The position numbers and the translations under genes are program-made. Positions 33,212 to 43,082 of a stretch of DNA of 64,000 nt are shown here, piece by piece. The stretch covers positions 9,735,001 through 9,799,000 of the forward strand of contig NZ_CP030050.1 of the NCBI RefSeq assembly GCF_015291705.1, written 5' to 3'. Under the pieces are notes generated by a model. It was not told the origin of the DNA and made no database searches. It saw only the letters and a program-made list of their open reading frames with translations. Positions within the stretch are counted from its first letter, which is position 1; every line of letters starts with the position of its first letter. Source of the stretch: Bradyrhizobium arachidis. GTDB lineage: Bacteria; Pseudomonadota; Alphaproteobacteria; Rhizobiales; Xanthobacteraceae.

Positions 33212-34379
33212 TCAAGTCCTCAAGTTCCAGCCCGAGCAGAAGATCGACAGCGGCAAGCCGACCAAGAAGGCCGGCACCGATCCGCGCCGCCGGTTCGTGG
33301 CGGGCCTGCGGCGCTATCGCCGCTTCCTGCTGATGGTCGTGCTGCCGATCGTGGTCGCCGTCGGCGGCCTCACCTTCTATCTCAATGGCGGCCGCTATGT
33401 CGGCACCGACGATGCCTATGTCGGCGCGCAGAAGGTGCTGGTGACGCCCGACATCTCCGGCAAGATCGAGAAGGTCGTGGTCAAAGAAGGCCAGCTCGTC
33501 CACCAAGGCGACGTGCTGTTCGAGATCGACCCCGTGCCGTTCCGCCTCGCGGTGGACGAGGCCAAGGCGCAGCTGATGCAGGCGCAGAGCACCTACGACA
33601 ACCTCCGCGCCAACATCAAGATCTACGGCGACATGCTCAACCTCGCCCAGCAGGGCGTCGACCTCAAGCAGCGCGATGTCGAACGCAAGCAGGCGCTGGT
33701 GAAGAACAGTTACGGCTCGCAGCTCGACCTCGACAACGCCGCGAACGCACTGGTCACGTCGGGCTCGATCGCGCAATATGTCAAGCAACAGATCTCGACC
33801 GCCAAGACGCAATTGCTCGGCGACACCGACCTGCCGCTGGAGAAATTCCCGCCCTACGCGCAGGCCAAGGCCAAGCTCGACAATGCCGAGCGCAATCTCG
33901 ACCACGCCGTTGTGCGCGCGTCGATGAGTGGCGTGGCGACGCAGGTCGAGCAGATCCAGCTCGGCCGCTACGTCAGCGCCGGCACGGCGGTGTTCTCCAT
34001 CATCGACGTCGCCCATCCCTGGGTCGACGCCAATCCGAAGGAGAGCGACCTCACCTATGTCACCGAGGGACAGCCCGTGACCCTCGAGGTCGACGCGTTC
34101 CCGAACCACGTCTTCAAGGGCAAGATCGGCTCGCTCTCGCCCGGCACCGGCGCGCAATTCGCGATCCTGCCGCCGCAGAACGCCACCGGCAACTTCGTCA
34201 AGGTGGTGCAGCGCGTGCCGATCCGCATCTATTTCGACGAGACCGACAAATATGTGAGGAAGCTGAAGGCCGGCATGAGCGTCTATGCCACCATCGACAC
34301 CGGCCACAAGCGCTCGCTCGCCGGACTGTTCGGCCTGCCGGCGACCGCAAGCCAAGACAAAGACCACGACAAGGACTGA
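33204..34379 (+). CDS. emrA: HlyD-family membrane-fusion protein of an EmrAB-type pump
   Basis: The 391-residue protein has a cytoplasmic N-terminus, one membrane segment (FLLMVVLPIVVAVGGLTFYL, about residue 42), a biotinyl-lipoyl-like part (TDDAYVGAQKVLVTPDISGKI), a coiled-coil hairpin (about 130-230), and a beta-barrel end. This is the EmrA plan: it links the inner-membrane EmrB to an outer-membrane channel. Its ATG overlaps the regulator's stop, showing translational coupling. emrB follows after four bases. No TolC-like gene is adjacent. Confidence 0.95.
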   Translation: MADQVLKFQPEQKIDSGKPTKKAGTDPRRRFVAGLRRYRRFLLMVVLPIVVAVGGLTFYLNGGRYVGTDDAYVGAQKVLVTPDISGKIEKVVVKEGQLVHQGDVLFEIDPVPFRLAVDEAKAQLMQAQSTYDNLRANIKIYGDMLNLAQQGVDLKQRDVERKQALVKNSYGSQLDLDNAANALVTSGSIAQYVKQQISTAKTQLLGDTDLPLEKFPPYAQAKAKLDNAERNLDHAVVRASMSGVATQVEQIQLGRYVSAGTAVFSIIDVAHPWVDANPKESDLTYVTEGQPVTLEVDAFPNHVFKGKIGSLSPGTGAQFAILPPQNATGNFVKVVQRVPIRIYFDETDKYVRKLKAGMSVYATIDTGHKRSLAGLFGLPATASQDKDHDKD

Positions 34380-34383
34380 TCCG

Positions 34384-35940
34384 ATGTCCGGCCCCAATGC
34401 CAGCCTGATGGTCCCCGGCCTGCGCCGGAACATGGTGACGATCTGCGCCATGACCGCGACCATCATGCAGGCGCTGGACACCACCATCGCCAACGTCGCC
34501 CTGCCCTACATGCAGGGCACGCTGTCGGCCTCGCAGGACCAGATCAACTGGGTGCTGACCTCCTACATCGTCGCCGCGGCGATCATGACGGCGCCGGTGG
34601 GCTGGATCGCCAACCGCTTCGGCCGCAAGCGCATCTTCATCATCTGCTCGGCCGGCTTCACCATGGCCTCCGTGCTGTGCGGCCTCGCGCAGGACATCAA
34701 CCAGATGGTGCTGTTCCGCCTGTTGCAAGGCGTGTTCGGCGCCGCGCTGGTGCCGCTGTCGCAGTCGGTGATGCTCGACTATTACACGCTCCAGGAACGC
34801 GCCAAGGCGATGTCGATCTGGGGCATGGGTGTGATGATGGGCCCGATCATGGGCCCCTCGCTCGGCGCCTGGCTGACCGAGACCTATTCCTGGCACTGGG
34901 TGTTCTTCGTCAATCTGCCGTTCGGCGCGATCACCGTGATCGGGCTCATCGTCTTCATGGACGAGACCAAGAAGGACCTCACCCTCAGATTCGACTGGCT
35001 CGGCTTTGCCGCGCTGGCGATCGCGATCGGCGCCCTCCAGCTCGCGCTCGACCGCGGCGAGCAACTGGGCTGGCTCGAATCGAACGAGATCATCGCGGAA
35101 TTCATCGTCTCGGCCGTTGCCTTCTATTTCTTCCTCGCGCACTCCTTCACGACCTCGACGCCGTTCATCCGCTTCGCGCTATTCCGGGATCGCAATTTCG
35201 TCACCGGCTGCATGTTCATGGTCGTGATGGGCCTCGTGCTGTTCTCGACCATGGCGCTGGCCTCGCCCTACATGCAGAACGTGATCGGCTATCCCATCAT
35301 CACTGCCGGCCTGCTGCTGGCAAGCCGCGGCTTCGGCACCTTCTTCGCCATGATGCTGGTCGGCCGCATGATGCGCTATTTCGAGGCGCGTACGCTGATC
35401 ATCACCGGCCTCACGCTGACCGCGGGCTCGCTGTTCCAGATGACGGGCTGGACCGACCTGACCCAGGTGCCGGAGATCGTGACCGTCAGCGTGATCCAGG
35501 GCTTCGGGTTCGGCCTCGTGTTCGTGCCGCTTTCGACGGTGGCGTTCCTGACGCTGCCGAACAATTTGCGCACCGACGGCACCGCGATGCTGACGCTGAT
35601 GCGTAACGTCGCGAGCTCGGTCGGCATTTCCGTCGTCATCGCCGAGCTGACGCAGGGAACGCGGCGAACCTATGCGATCCTCTCCGAGCACATCAACCCG
35701 TTCAACCACGCGCTGCAGATGCCCGACGTGCGCGGCATGATCAATCTGTCGACCGATGCCGGCCGCGCGATGGCCGACAGGATGGTCAGCGTGCAGGCGC
35801 AAATCATCGCCTTCGCGCACGACTACCAGCTGGTGATGTTCTTCATCCTCTTCACCATCCCGCTCGCCCTACTGATCGGCTCGACCAAGGCCACGCTGCG
35901 CAAGCAGGCCGCCGGGCCGGAACATGCGGTGATGGAGTAG
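34384..35940 (+). CDS. emrB: DHA2-family drug:H+ antiporter of an EmrAB-type pump
   Basis: The 518-residue protein has 14 membrane segments and the DHA2 motifs: ALDTTIANVALPYMQG near residue 31, WVLTSYIVAAAI near 55, and motif A in GWIANRFGRKRIF. It exports toxic compounds by proton exchange together with EmrA. It ends the operon; a family A repeat follows 33 bases after its stop and separates it from the convergent phosphotransferase. Confidence 0.95.
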   Translation: MSGPNASLMVPGLRRNMVTICAMTATIMQALDTTIANVALPYMQGTLSASQDQINWVLTSYIVAAAIMTAPVGWIANRFGRKRIFIICSAGFTMASVLCGLAQDINQMVLFRLLQGVFGAALVPLSQSVMLDYYTLQERAKAMSIWGMGVMMGPIMGPSLGAWLTETYSWHWVFFVNLPFGAITVIGLIVFMDETKKDLTLRFDWLGFAALAIAIGALQLALDRGEQLGWLESNEIIAEFIVSAVAFYFFLAHSFTTSTPFIRFALFRDRNFVTGCMFMVVMGLVLFSTMALASPYMQNVIGYPIITAGLLLASRGFGTFFAMMLVGRMMRYFEARTLIITGLTLTAGSLFQMTGWTDLTQVPEIVTVSVIQGFGFGLVFVPLSTVAFLTLPNNLRTDGTAMLTLMRNVASSVGISVVIAELTQGTRRTYAILSEHINPFNHALQMPDVRGMINLSTDAGRAMADRMVSVQAQIIAFAHDYQLVMFFILFTIPLALLIGSTKATLRKQAAGPEHAVME

Positions 35941-35973
35941 ACGCGTTATCGCGGCGTTGCCTCATACTCCCCC

Positions 35974-36105
35974 GTCGTCCCGGACAAGCGCAGCGCCGAT
36001 CCGGGACCCATAACCACAGGGAGTGGTTTGGCGAAGACTCGGAGTTGCCGGCTCGCGCCGCAACTGCTTCCTGTGGTTATGGGTCCCCGCGTTCGCGGGG
36101 ACGAC
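35974..36105. repeat. Intergenic palindromic repeat, family A (copy 4)
   Basis: Bounded by GTCGTCCCGG and CGGGGACGAC, with CCCATAACCACAGG at left and CCTGTGGTTATGGG at right. It lies between the convergent emrB and phosphotransferase genes. Confidence 0.93.
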
Positions 36106-36130
36106 AGCGAGAATGTTGAAGCAGCGCCGG

Positions 36131-37219
36131 CTACAACAACTCCTCACACCCCAAATCCTCGACCGCCATCATCACCCGCTCAAGGTTGTTCCACCAGATC
36201 AGCGGAGGAATGTTGATGCTCCATTGCCAGACCGGCTTGGTGATCTGCCAGAGCACCGACAGGCGATAGTCCTGATCGAGCGCGCCGCGCGTGTAGCCGG
36301 TGACACCATTGGCCATCAGCGTCTCGTGATAATGATTGAGCAGCGGCCGCTCGAGCGCCTGCCGTTGCTGCGGATACCATTGGGTCGCCATCATGTAGGC
36401 GAGATCGGTCGTCGGCACGTTGATGCGCCACTGGTCGAAATCGAAGATGCGCACGGTGTCTGCGACGCCGGGACGCGGCAGCAGGAAATTCCAGATATGG
36501 GCATCACCATGGGCGATGCTGATGTGACGCCGTGACTGATAGCGCTGGGATAGCCGGCCCGAATGCTCGATCAGGCGGCGATAGAGGGTGCGGCGCTCTT
36601 CGCTGAGGCGGTCGCCGAGCATATCGGCAAAACGATCGTAATGGCCGGCAAAGGTCTCCATGTGCTGCGCGCGGTCCTCGGCGCTTGCCCAGCTGCCGAC
36701 GGTATCGCCAAGGCCGGGATGGTCCCACCATGCTGCATGCCAGCGCGCCAGGGTCGTAACGATGGCCATCGCCTGCTCGCGCGACGGGGGCAAAGGCCAT
36801 TGGGTCGCGATCACATGGCTGTCGGTGAGATCCTCGAGCAGGAGATGCCAGGCCTGGCTCTCCTCGTCGAAGCTTCCGTCGAAGCAGCGCGGCGCGAGTC
36901 CCCGCGGCATGTTCGGCGCAAGTTGCGTGTAGAAAGCCACCTCGTGCCGGCCGGCATCTGCGAGCGATTTTGCGAAGGCGGCATGCGCGGTCTTCAGGAT
37001 CAGCGATTGCGGCGCGCCGCCGGATTCTCCGACATAGCGCAGGCCAAGGCGGATGATGTGCGACAGGACGGTGTCGCGCTGGTGCAGCACCTTCACCTCT
37101 CGGACGGCGCCAGCATCCAGCACACGCCCCCTGCGCAGCGCGGCGGTCAGTTGGGCGGGCTCAACGACCGCCGGCAGTTGTGGAAGTGTCATGACCACGA
37201 TGCCCCCGTCCCGCGCCAT
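36131..37219 (-). CDS. APH-fold phosphotransferase
   Basis: The 362-residue protein (353 from an ATG at 37192) has the aminoglycoside/choline kinase fold. A lysine-bearing strand SLILKTAH lies near residue 72, a linker LLLEDLTDSHV near 128, the catalytic loop SIAHGDAHIWNFLLP near 235, and the metal site IFDFDQW near 258. It resembles the ecdysteroid-kinase-like/DUF1679 group found with acyl-CoA dehydrogenases more than true aminoglycoside resistance enzymes. The phosphorylated substrate is unknown. It is convergent with emrB. Confidence 0.87.
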   Translation of the reverse strand: MARDGGIVVMTLPQLPAVVEPAQLTAALRRGRVLDAGAVREVKVLHQRDTVLSHIIRLGLRYVGESGGAPQSLILKTAHAAFAKSLADAGRHEVAFYTQLAPNMPRGLAPRCFDGSFDEESQAWHLLLEDLTDSHVIATQWPLPPSREQAMAIVTTLARWHAAWWDHPGLGDTVGSWASAEDRAQHMETFAGHYDRFADMLGDRLSEERRTLYRRLIEHSGRLSQRYQSRRHISIAHGDAHIWNFLLPRPGVADTVRIFDFDQWRINVPTTDLAYMMATQWYPQQRQALERPLLNHYHETLMANGVTGYTRGALDQDYRLSVLWQITKPVWQWSINIPPLIWWNNLERVMMAVEDLGCEELL

Positions 37220-37259
37220 TCTGCACGATCACATCCCCGGGCACCAGTTGATGCCCGGC

Positions 37260-38948
37260 TTATGCAGCGGCAGTCGAGTCCCGCACGGTCCGGACCACGA
37301 CCGACCGCAGCTGTTCGAGATTGGCCGCCATGCCGGCGATCGCCTGCCTGACCTCCGCGGCGCGTTCATCCACGGAGGCGGCGTCGCGGCTGACATTGTC
37401 GATCTTGGCAGAGACCTCCTTGGCGGCGGACGCCGATTCGGAAATCGACCGGGCGATCTCCCGCGTCGCGGCGTCCTGCTCTTCCATCGCGGCGGCAACC
37501 GAGGTGGCGACGCCGTCGATCTCGACGATGTGGCCTCCCATGCTCTCGACGGCATCGACGGCGGCCTGGGTCGAAGCCTGGATCTCGGCGATCAGCCGCG
37601 TGATCTCCTCGGTGGATTTGGCGGTCTGGTCCGACAGCGACTTCACCTCGGCGGCGACCACCGCGAAGCCGCGACCGGCCTCGCCGGCGCGCGCGGCCTC
37701 GATCGTGGCGTTGAGCGCCAGGAGATTGGTCTGGCCGGCGATGCCGCCAATGAGATCCGAGACTTCGGCGATCTTCTTCACCGCGCCCGCCAGCGCCTGG
37801 ATGGTCGAACGCGCCTGCTCGCGGCCGGCGACCGCCGATTTGGTGACGGTCGAGGTCCGCGCCACCTGGGTCGCGATCTCCCGGATCGAGGCGCTCAGCT
37901 GTTCGGCTGCGGCCGAAACGGTCTGCGAGCTGCCCAGCGCCTGGGTGGAGGCCGCGGCCACCGCCTGCGATTCCGCCGACAGCGACCTCGCGATCTCGGA
38001 CAGGCTGGAGGCGGCCCGCTCGACGCCCTGGCTCGCCGCGCTCGCGGTGTCGACCGAGCGGCCGGTCTCGCGCTCCACGGTCTCGGCCATCTGGTACAGG
38101 GCGCCACGCTTGGCGCGCGCGGCCTCCTGCTCCTGGCGCAGCTGCTCCTCGCGCAGGCGGGAATTCTCGATTGCCCCCTGCTTGAACACCTGCAGGGCTG
38201 CGGCCATAGAGCCGACCTCGTCCTGACGGTGCGCGAAAGGAATATCGGCGGCGAGATCGCCGGTTGCGAGCTTCTGCATCGCCCCGGTCATGCGCACGAT
38301 CGGTCGCACCACGCCGAGGGCAACGCCGAGCAGACCCGCGGCAATGAAGGCGAGAACGGCGGCGGAGACGCCGAGAAGGATGTAAAGCATCGAGCTGTCG
38401 CGGTCCGCGGCCAGCTTCTCCATGGCGGCGTTCTGCTTGTTGGCGTTCTCGACGATGCTGTCGATGACGGCGCGATGCGCGGTGTAGGCATCCTTGAGCT
38501 GCGCATAGGCGCGCTCGGCGGCAGCCGTGTCCTTGGCCTTGAGGGCCGGCAGCAGTTGGTCGGATGCCTTCCAGAATTTCTGCACCTCGGCATCGGATTT
38601 CGATACCAGAGCCGTCTTCAGGTCGGCCGAGAGGCTGGAGGCGACCCAGTAAGCCTTGCGCTCGTCGTAATCCTTGCGGAGCTGGACCAGGCGCTCGCCA
38701 TGGGCCGCCAGTTGATCCGGCTCGCGCATGGCGAGGGTGGCTTCGAGATAGGCCTCGATGACATATTCCGGCGGCGGCAGGATGTCGGCGATGAGGTCAT
38801 TGCCGAGCTTGATGTCGGAATAGAGCGGACCGCCGACCTTGAGCTCGCGCAGCGCATAGAGGCTGGTGGAGACGACCGCAGTGAAGCCGATGGCAAGCAC
38901 GATCCCGAACGCAATAATCGCGGACGACAACGACAGGCGAATTTTCAT
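37260..38948 (-). CDS. Methyl-accepting chemotaxis protein, transmembrane
   Basis: The 562-residue receptor has an N-terminal membrane segment ([21 protein letters not shown]), a periplasmic helical sensor of about 160 residues, a second membrane segment ([20 protein letters not shown], about residue 195), a HAMP linker, and a signalling domain whose hairpin tip includes [20 protein letters not shown] near residue 410. The sensor looks like a four-helix bundle; its ligand is unknown. No CheR-docking pentapeptide is seen at the C-terminus. The gene stands alone, without che genes nearby. It is separated from the pca genes by a 229-base spacer without features. Confidence 0.95.
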   Translation of the reverse strand: MKIRLSLSSAIIAFGIVLAIGFTAVVSTSLYALRELKVGGPLYSDIKLGNDLIADILPPPEYVIEAYLEATLAMREPDQLAAHGERLVQLRKDYDERKAYWVASSLSADLKTALVSKSDAEVQKFWKASDQLLPALKAKDTAAAERAYAQLKDAYTAHRAVIDSIVENANKQNAAMEKLAADRDSSMLYILLGVSAAVLAFIAAGLLGVALGVVRPIVRMTGAMQKLATGDLAADIPFAHRQDEVGSMAAALQVFKQGAIENSRLREEQLRQEQEAARAKRGALYQMAETVERETGRSVDTASAASQGVERAASSLSEIARSLSAESQAVAAASTQALGSSQTVSAAAEQLSASIREIATQVARTSTVTKSAVAGREQARSTIQALAGAVKKIAEVSDLIGGIAGQTNLLALNATIEAARAGEAGRGFAVVAAEVKSLSDQTAKSTEEITRLIAEIQASTQAAVDAVESMGGHIVEIDGVATSVAAAMEEQDAATREIARSISESASAAKEVSAKIDNVSRDAASVDERAAEVRQAIAGMAANLEQLRSVVVRTVRDSTAAA

Positions 38949-39177
38949 GAGGCAATCCGGGCGCGAATCAAATCTGCACTGACCCTAGACCGCTGCGGTA
39001 AATACGGGCTTTCCTCGCGGAGAGGTTGCCGAAGAAAAGCTCCGCATAACTACGGGAATGGGATGTCGGTCAATCGGTTTGCGTCAATGAACTGATGCTC
39101 AAACGCGCGGCACTGGCTGCGATTGCGCTGAATGAGAAGCGCGTAGCGGCGACCGGGAATCGCCGCTCCGCATTGCC

Positions 39178-39780
39178 TTAGACGTCGAAGAACACCGTCT
39201 CGTTGTCGCCCTGAAGGTGCAGGTCGAGCCGGTAGAGCGGCTTGCCGGCCTCGCGCACCGCGGTCAGCGTGGCGCGGCGATCGGCCGGCACCAGCGCCAG
39301 CACGGGGTCGGCGGCATTGCCGGCCTCGTCGCTGAAATAGATCCGGGTGTAGAGATGCCGCAGCATGCCGCGTCCGAACACCGCAAGCACGATGTGCGGC
39401 GCCTGCGGCTTGCCGTCGGGGTCGGGCACAACGCCGGGCTTGATGGTGTCGAAGGAATAATTGCCGTCCTTGTCGGTGCCGCAGCGGGCAAAGCCGCGGA
39501 AGCTGGCGTTCGGCAGCGCGCGCTTGTCCTGCGGGTCGGCAAAGCGGCCCTGCGCATCCGCCTGCCAGATCTCCAGCATGACGTCGGGCACGACGACGCC
39601 GTCGCCGTCGAACACCCGGCCCTCGATACGGATGCGGTCGCCGGAGACGTCGGGCGTCAGCGTCGAGCTGGTGAACGCGTCGTTCCAGGCGTACTCGCCG
39701 TTCGGCGTCAGGCCGTATTTGAAGAACGGACCGACGGTCTGCGATGGGGTGATCCCGTTGGGCTTCACAGAATCCTGCAC
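39178..39780 (-). CDS. pcaG: Protocatechuate 3,4-dioxygenase alpha subunit
   Basis: The 200-residue protein starts at GTG 39780, one base after the pcaH stop, and begins VQDSVKPNGITPSQTVGPFF. It has the intradiol fold with GDGVVVPDVMLEIWQADAQG near residue 61 and KPQAPHIVLAVFGRGM near 140. As in other alpha subunits, the iron ligands are on the beta subunit. With PcaH it cleaves protocatechuate to 3-carboxymuconate. Tight coupling with pcaH is seen in the one-base gap. Confidence 0.95.
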   Translation of the reverse strand: MQDSVKPNGITPSQTVGPFFKYGLTPNGEYAWNDAFTSSTLTPDVSGDRIRIEGRVFDGDGVVVPDVMLEIWQADAQGRFADPQDKRALPNASFRGFARCGTDKDGNYSFDTIKPGVVPDPDGKPQAPHIVLAVFGRGMLRHLYTRIYFSDEAGNAADPVLALVPADRRATLTAVREAGKPLYRLDLHLQGDNETVFFDV

Positions 39781-39781
39781 T

Positions 39782-40483
39782 TTAGTGGTTCTCCATGGGC
39801 GTGGCGTTCTTGCCGCGCAGCACGATATCAAAGCGGTAGCACAGCGCCCATTCGGGCTGGGTGTTCTCGAGGTCGAACGACGACACCATCCGCGCCCGCG
39901 CCTTCTCGTCCGGCACCGAATTGAAGATCGGGTCGAACGGGAACAGCGGGTCAGCAGGAAAATACATCTGGGTCACGAGGCGCGTGACGAAGGAACGGCC
40001 GAACACCGATAGATGGATATGCGCGGGACGCCAGGCGTTGTGGTGGTTGCCCCAGGGATAGGCGCCGGGCTTGATGGTGACGAAGCGGTAATAGCCGTCG
40101 GCATCGCTCACGGTGCGGCCTGCGCCGGTGAAATTCGGATCGAGCGGTGCCGGGTGCTGGTCGCGGACATGGACATAGCGGCCGCAGGCATTGGCCTGCC
40201 AGATCTCGACCAGCGAGTTCGGCACGCCGCGGCCGTCCTCGTCGCGGACATGGCCGTGCACGATGATGCGCTCGCCGATCGGCTCGCCCGCATGCTGGGT
40301 GGTGAGGTCGTTGTCGCCCTGGCGCACGGTCTCGTGGCCATAGACCGGACCGGTCAGCTCCGACAGGGTGTGTCGCATCGGGATCAACGGCTTGTTCGGC
40401 GCGCGCTTGATCGAGCTCTTGTACTCGGGCGACAGCGGCAGCGGATGCGCCTTGTTGCTGTCGGTGGGATAGATGAATGTCAT
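39782..40483 (-). CDS. pcaH: Protocatechuate 3,4-dioxygenase beta subunit
   Basis: The 233-residue subunit bears the Fe(III) site: a Tyr in CGRYVHVRDQH, a Tyr in the GAYPWGNHHNAW region, and His-x-His in WRPAHIHLSVFG. It also has the N-terminal beta-subunit extension (HPLPLSPEYKSSIKRAPNKP). GGAGGAG lies seven bases before the ATG. It opens the pcaHG pair of the beta-ketoadipate pathway. An inverted repeat containing TATAAT lies 50 to 75 bases upstream and may hold its promoter. Other pca genes (B, C, D, I, J) are not in the window. Confidence 0.96.
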   Translation of the reverse strand: MTFIYPTDSNKAHPLPLSPEYKSSIKRAPNKPLIPMRHTLSELTGPVYGHETVRQGDNDLTTQHAGEPIGERIIVHGHVRDEDGRGVPNSLVEIWQANACGRYVHVRDQHPAPLDPNFTGAGRTVSDADGYYRFVTIKPGAYPWGNHHNAWRPAHIHLSVFGRSFVTRLVTQMYFPADPLFPFDPIFNSVPDEKARARMVSSFDLENTQPEWALCYRFDIVLRGKNATPMENH

Positions 40484-40610
40484 TGGCGAACTCCTCCCCG
40501 GCCATTTTGGTCCGGCCGGTCAACGCTTCCGCCAATCATTATAGGATATAACTAATTGGGGGAAGCGGGTTTAGTTGCGTTCCTGCGCCCGGCAGCGGGC
40601 CTATGTGCGT

Positions 40611-41504
40611 CTATTTGATCGGCGGCCGCGGTAACACGGCTTCCCCGGCCTCAAGCCGATAGGTGTGGTCGAGCGAGTACCAGGGCGCCACGACGTCGGA
40701 TGCGGTCGCATGCGGCGTATCGTGGCGCTCGAACTTGCCGATCAGCGCCTGCGTCACCCCGAACTGCACGTCACTGTCGATATGGGGATCGGCGGGATCG
40801 TAGACCTGCGAGATCAGCGTCTTGAATCCGGGCTTGAAGATCAGCGCGTGCAGATGCGCCGGTCGATAGGGATGCCGGCCCTGCGCCTCGAGCAGGCGGC
40901 CGACCACGCCGTTGGTCGGAATGGGATAGCCGACCATCATCACCAAGCTGAAGGCAAAGCGCCCATCCTGGTCCGTCGTGAACTTTCCGCGCAGGTTCAT
41001 GTCGGCCTGATCGGGGTCCTGGTTCTCGTAGAGACCAACCGGCGAAGCGTGCCAGACATCGACCTCTGCGCCTGCGACGGGACGACCGTCCTTGTCGACG
41101 ACACGGCCGCTGACGAACAGCGGCGCGCCCGGCGTCTCCGAGCGCACGATTGATCCGCCGTTCTCGACCCGCGGCGAGTTCAGCCGCCAGAAGGGCCCGA
41201 GCAGCGACTGATCGGTTTCGGTGTTGCCGTCGTCGCCGTTGTTGAGCAGGCACACCAGCGGGGAGACACCGAGCGAGCCGGCCAGCAGCACGACTTCATT
41301 ATGCGTGTCGGTGGTCAACTTGCCGAGCTCGGCCACGATCGCGGTGGCGTCGCGGAATTCCTGCTCGCTCAGGCGGACGTCGCGGACGAAGGCGTGCAGA
41401 TGCTTGACCAGGGAGACCATGATCTGGCGCAGCCGCGGATCGGCCGTCCGCTCCATCACCGCCAGTGCCGCGGCCGTGACGTCCTGCTCGCGCTCGATGA
41501 TCAT
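40611..41504 (-). CDS. Intradiol dioxygenase, hydroxyquinol/catechol 1,2-dioxygenase type
   Basis: The 297-residue enzyme has the N-terminal helical dimerisation part of catechol-type dioxygenases (LRQIMVSLVKHLHAFVRDVRL), then the barrel with LLGPFWRLNSP, DVWHASPVGLYENQDPDQ (Tyr ligand), and HPYRPAHLHALIFKPG (Tyr, His, His ligands). It is closer to hydroxyquinol 1,2-dioxygenases than to CatA by the DMNLRGKFTTDQDGRF segment, but this needs a tree. It lies between pcaF and pcaHG, all leftward. The three ring-cleavage polypeptides suggest convergence of several aromatics on beta-ketoadipate. Confidence 0.92.
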   Translation of the reverse strand: MIIEREQDVTAAALAVMERTADPRLRQIMVSLVKHLHAFVRDVRLSEQEFRDATAIVAELGKLTTDTHNEVVLLAGSLGVSPLVCLLNNGDDGNTETDQSLLGPFWRLNSPRVENGGSIVRSETPGAPLFVSGRVVDKDGRPVAGAEVDVWHASPVGLYENQDPDQADMNLRGKFTTDQDGRFAFSLVMMVGYPIPTNGVVGRLLEAQGRHPYRPAHLHALIFKPGFKTLISQVYDPADPHIDSDVQFGVTQALIGKFERHDTPHATASDVVAPWYSLDHTYRLEAGEAVLPRPPIK

Positions 41505-41525
41505 GGGACGGTCCCTTCACCTTGC

Positions 41526-41611
41526 GTCATGGCCGGGCTTGTCCCGGCCATCCACGACCTTCCTCTCGCGGCACCAAGAACGTGGATGCCCGGGACAAGC
41601 CCGGGCATGAC
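41526..41611. repeat. Intergenic palindromic repeat, family E (copy 1)
   Basis: GTCATGGCCGGGCTTGTCCC at the left edge and GGGACAAGCCCGGGCATGAC at the right are inverted copies. GGCCATCCACGA and CGTGGATGCC make an inner pair. It lies between pcaF and the intradiol dioxygenase gene. Confidence 0.9.
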
Positions 41612-41658
41612 GAGTCTGTGGCACACGGCCCCGGGATGACGGGACGCTGCGCGTTTCG

Positions 41659-42867
<1,209 letters not shown>

Positions 42868-43082
42868 CGTTGTTCTCCCTGAATGCCGCGATCCGGCCAA
42901 ATTCTTCAATGTCGGCGGAGTTTTAGGAGGGCGCCCGCGGCAGGTCAATTGACGGTTTCGCGCGGGATTCGAGGGGCGCACACGCCGGCAGCGCATGCCG
43001 TGGTGCGGACAACGTGGAAAACCTCCCCTCCCCGGCCAAACCGATAGGAGCAGGAGGCGAAATTTTGTAGGTTGCGCCGCCC

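Noticed and set aside
36131..37219. Aminoglycoside resistance gene
   Set aside because: The HGDAHxWN loop only shows the broad APH fold. Other parts resemble the ecdysteroid-kinase-like group, so a resistance role is not supported.
40534..40570. TATAAT with an imperfect inverted repeat upstream of pcaH, as a defined promoter/operator
   Set aside because: The -35 position reads CTTCCC and the repeat arms match only partly, so I mention it under pcaH but do not list it as a site. A similar AGTTATATC upstream of the importer operon (about 52412) may be chance.
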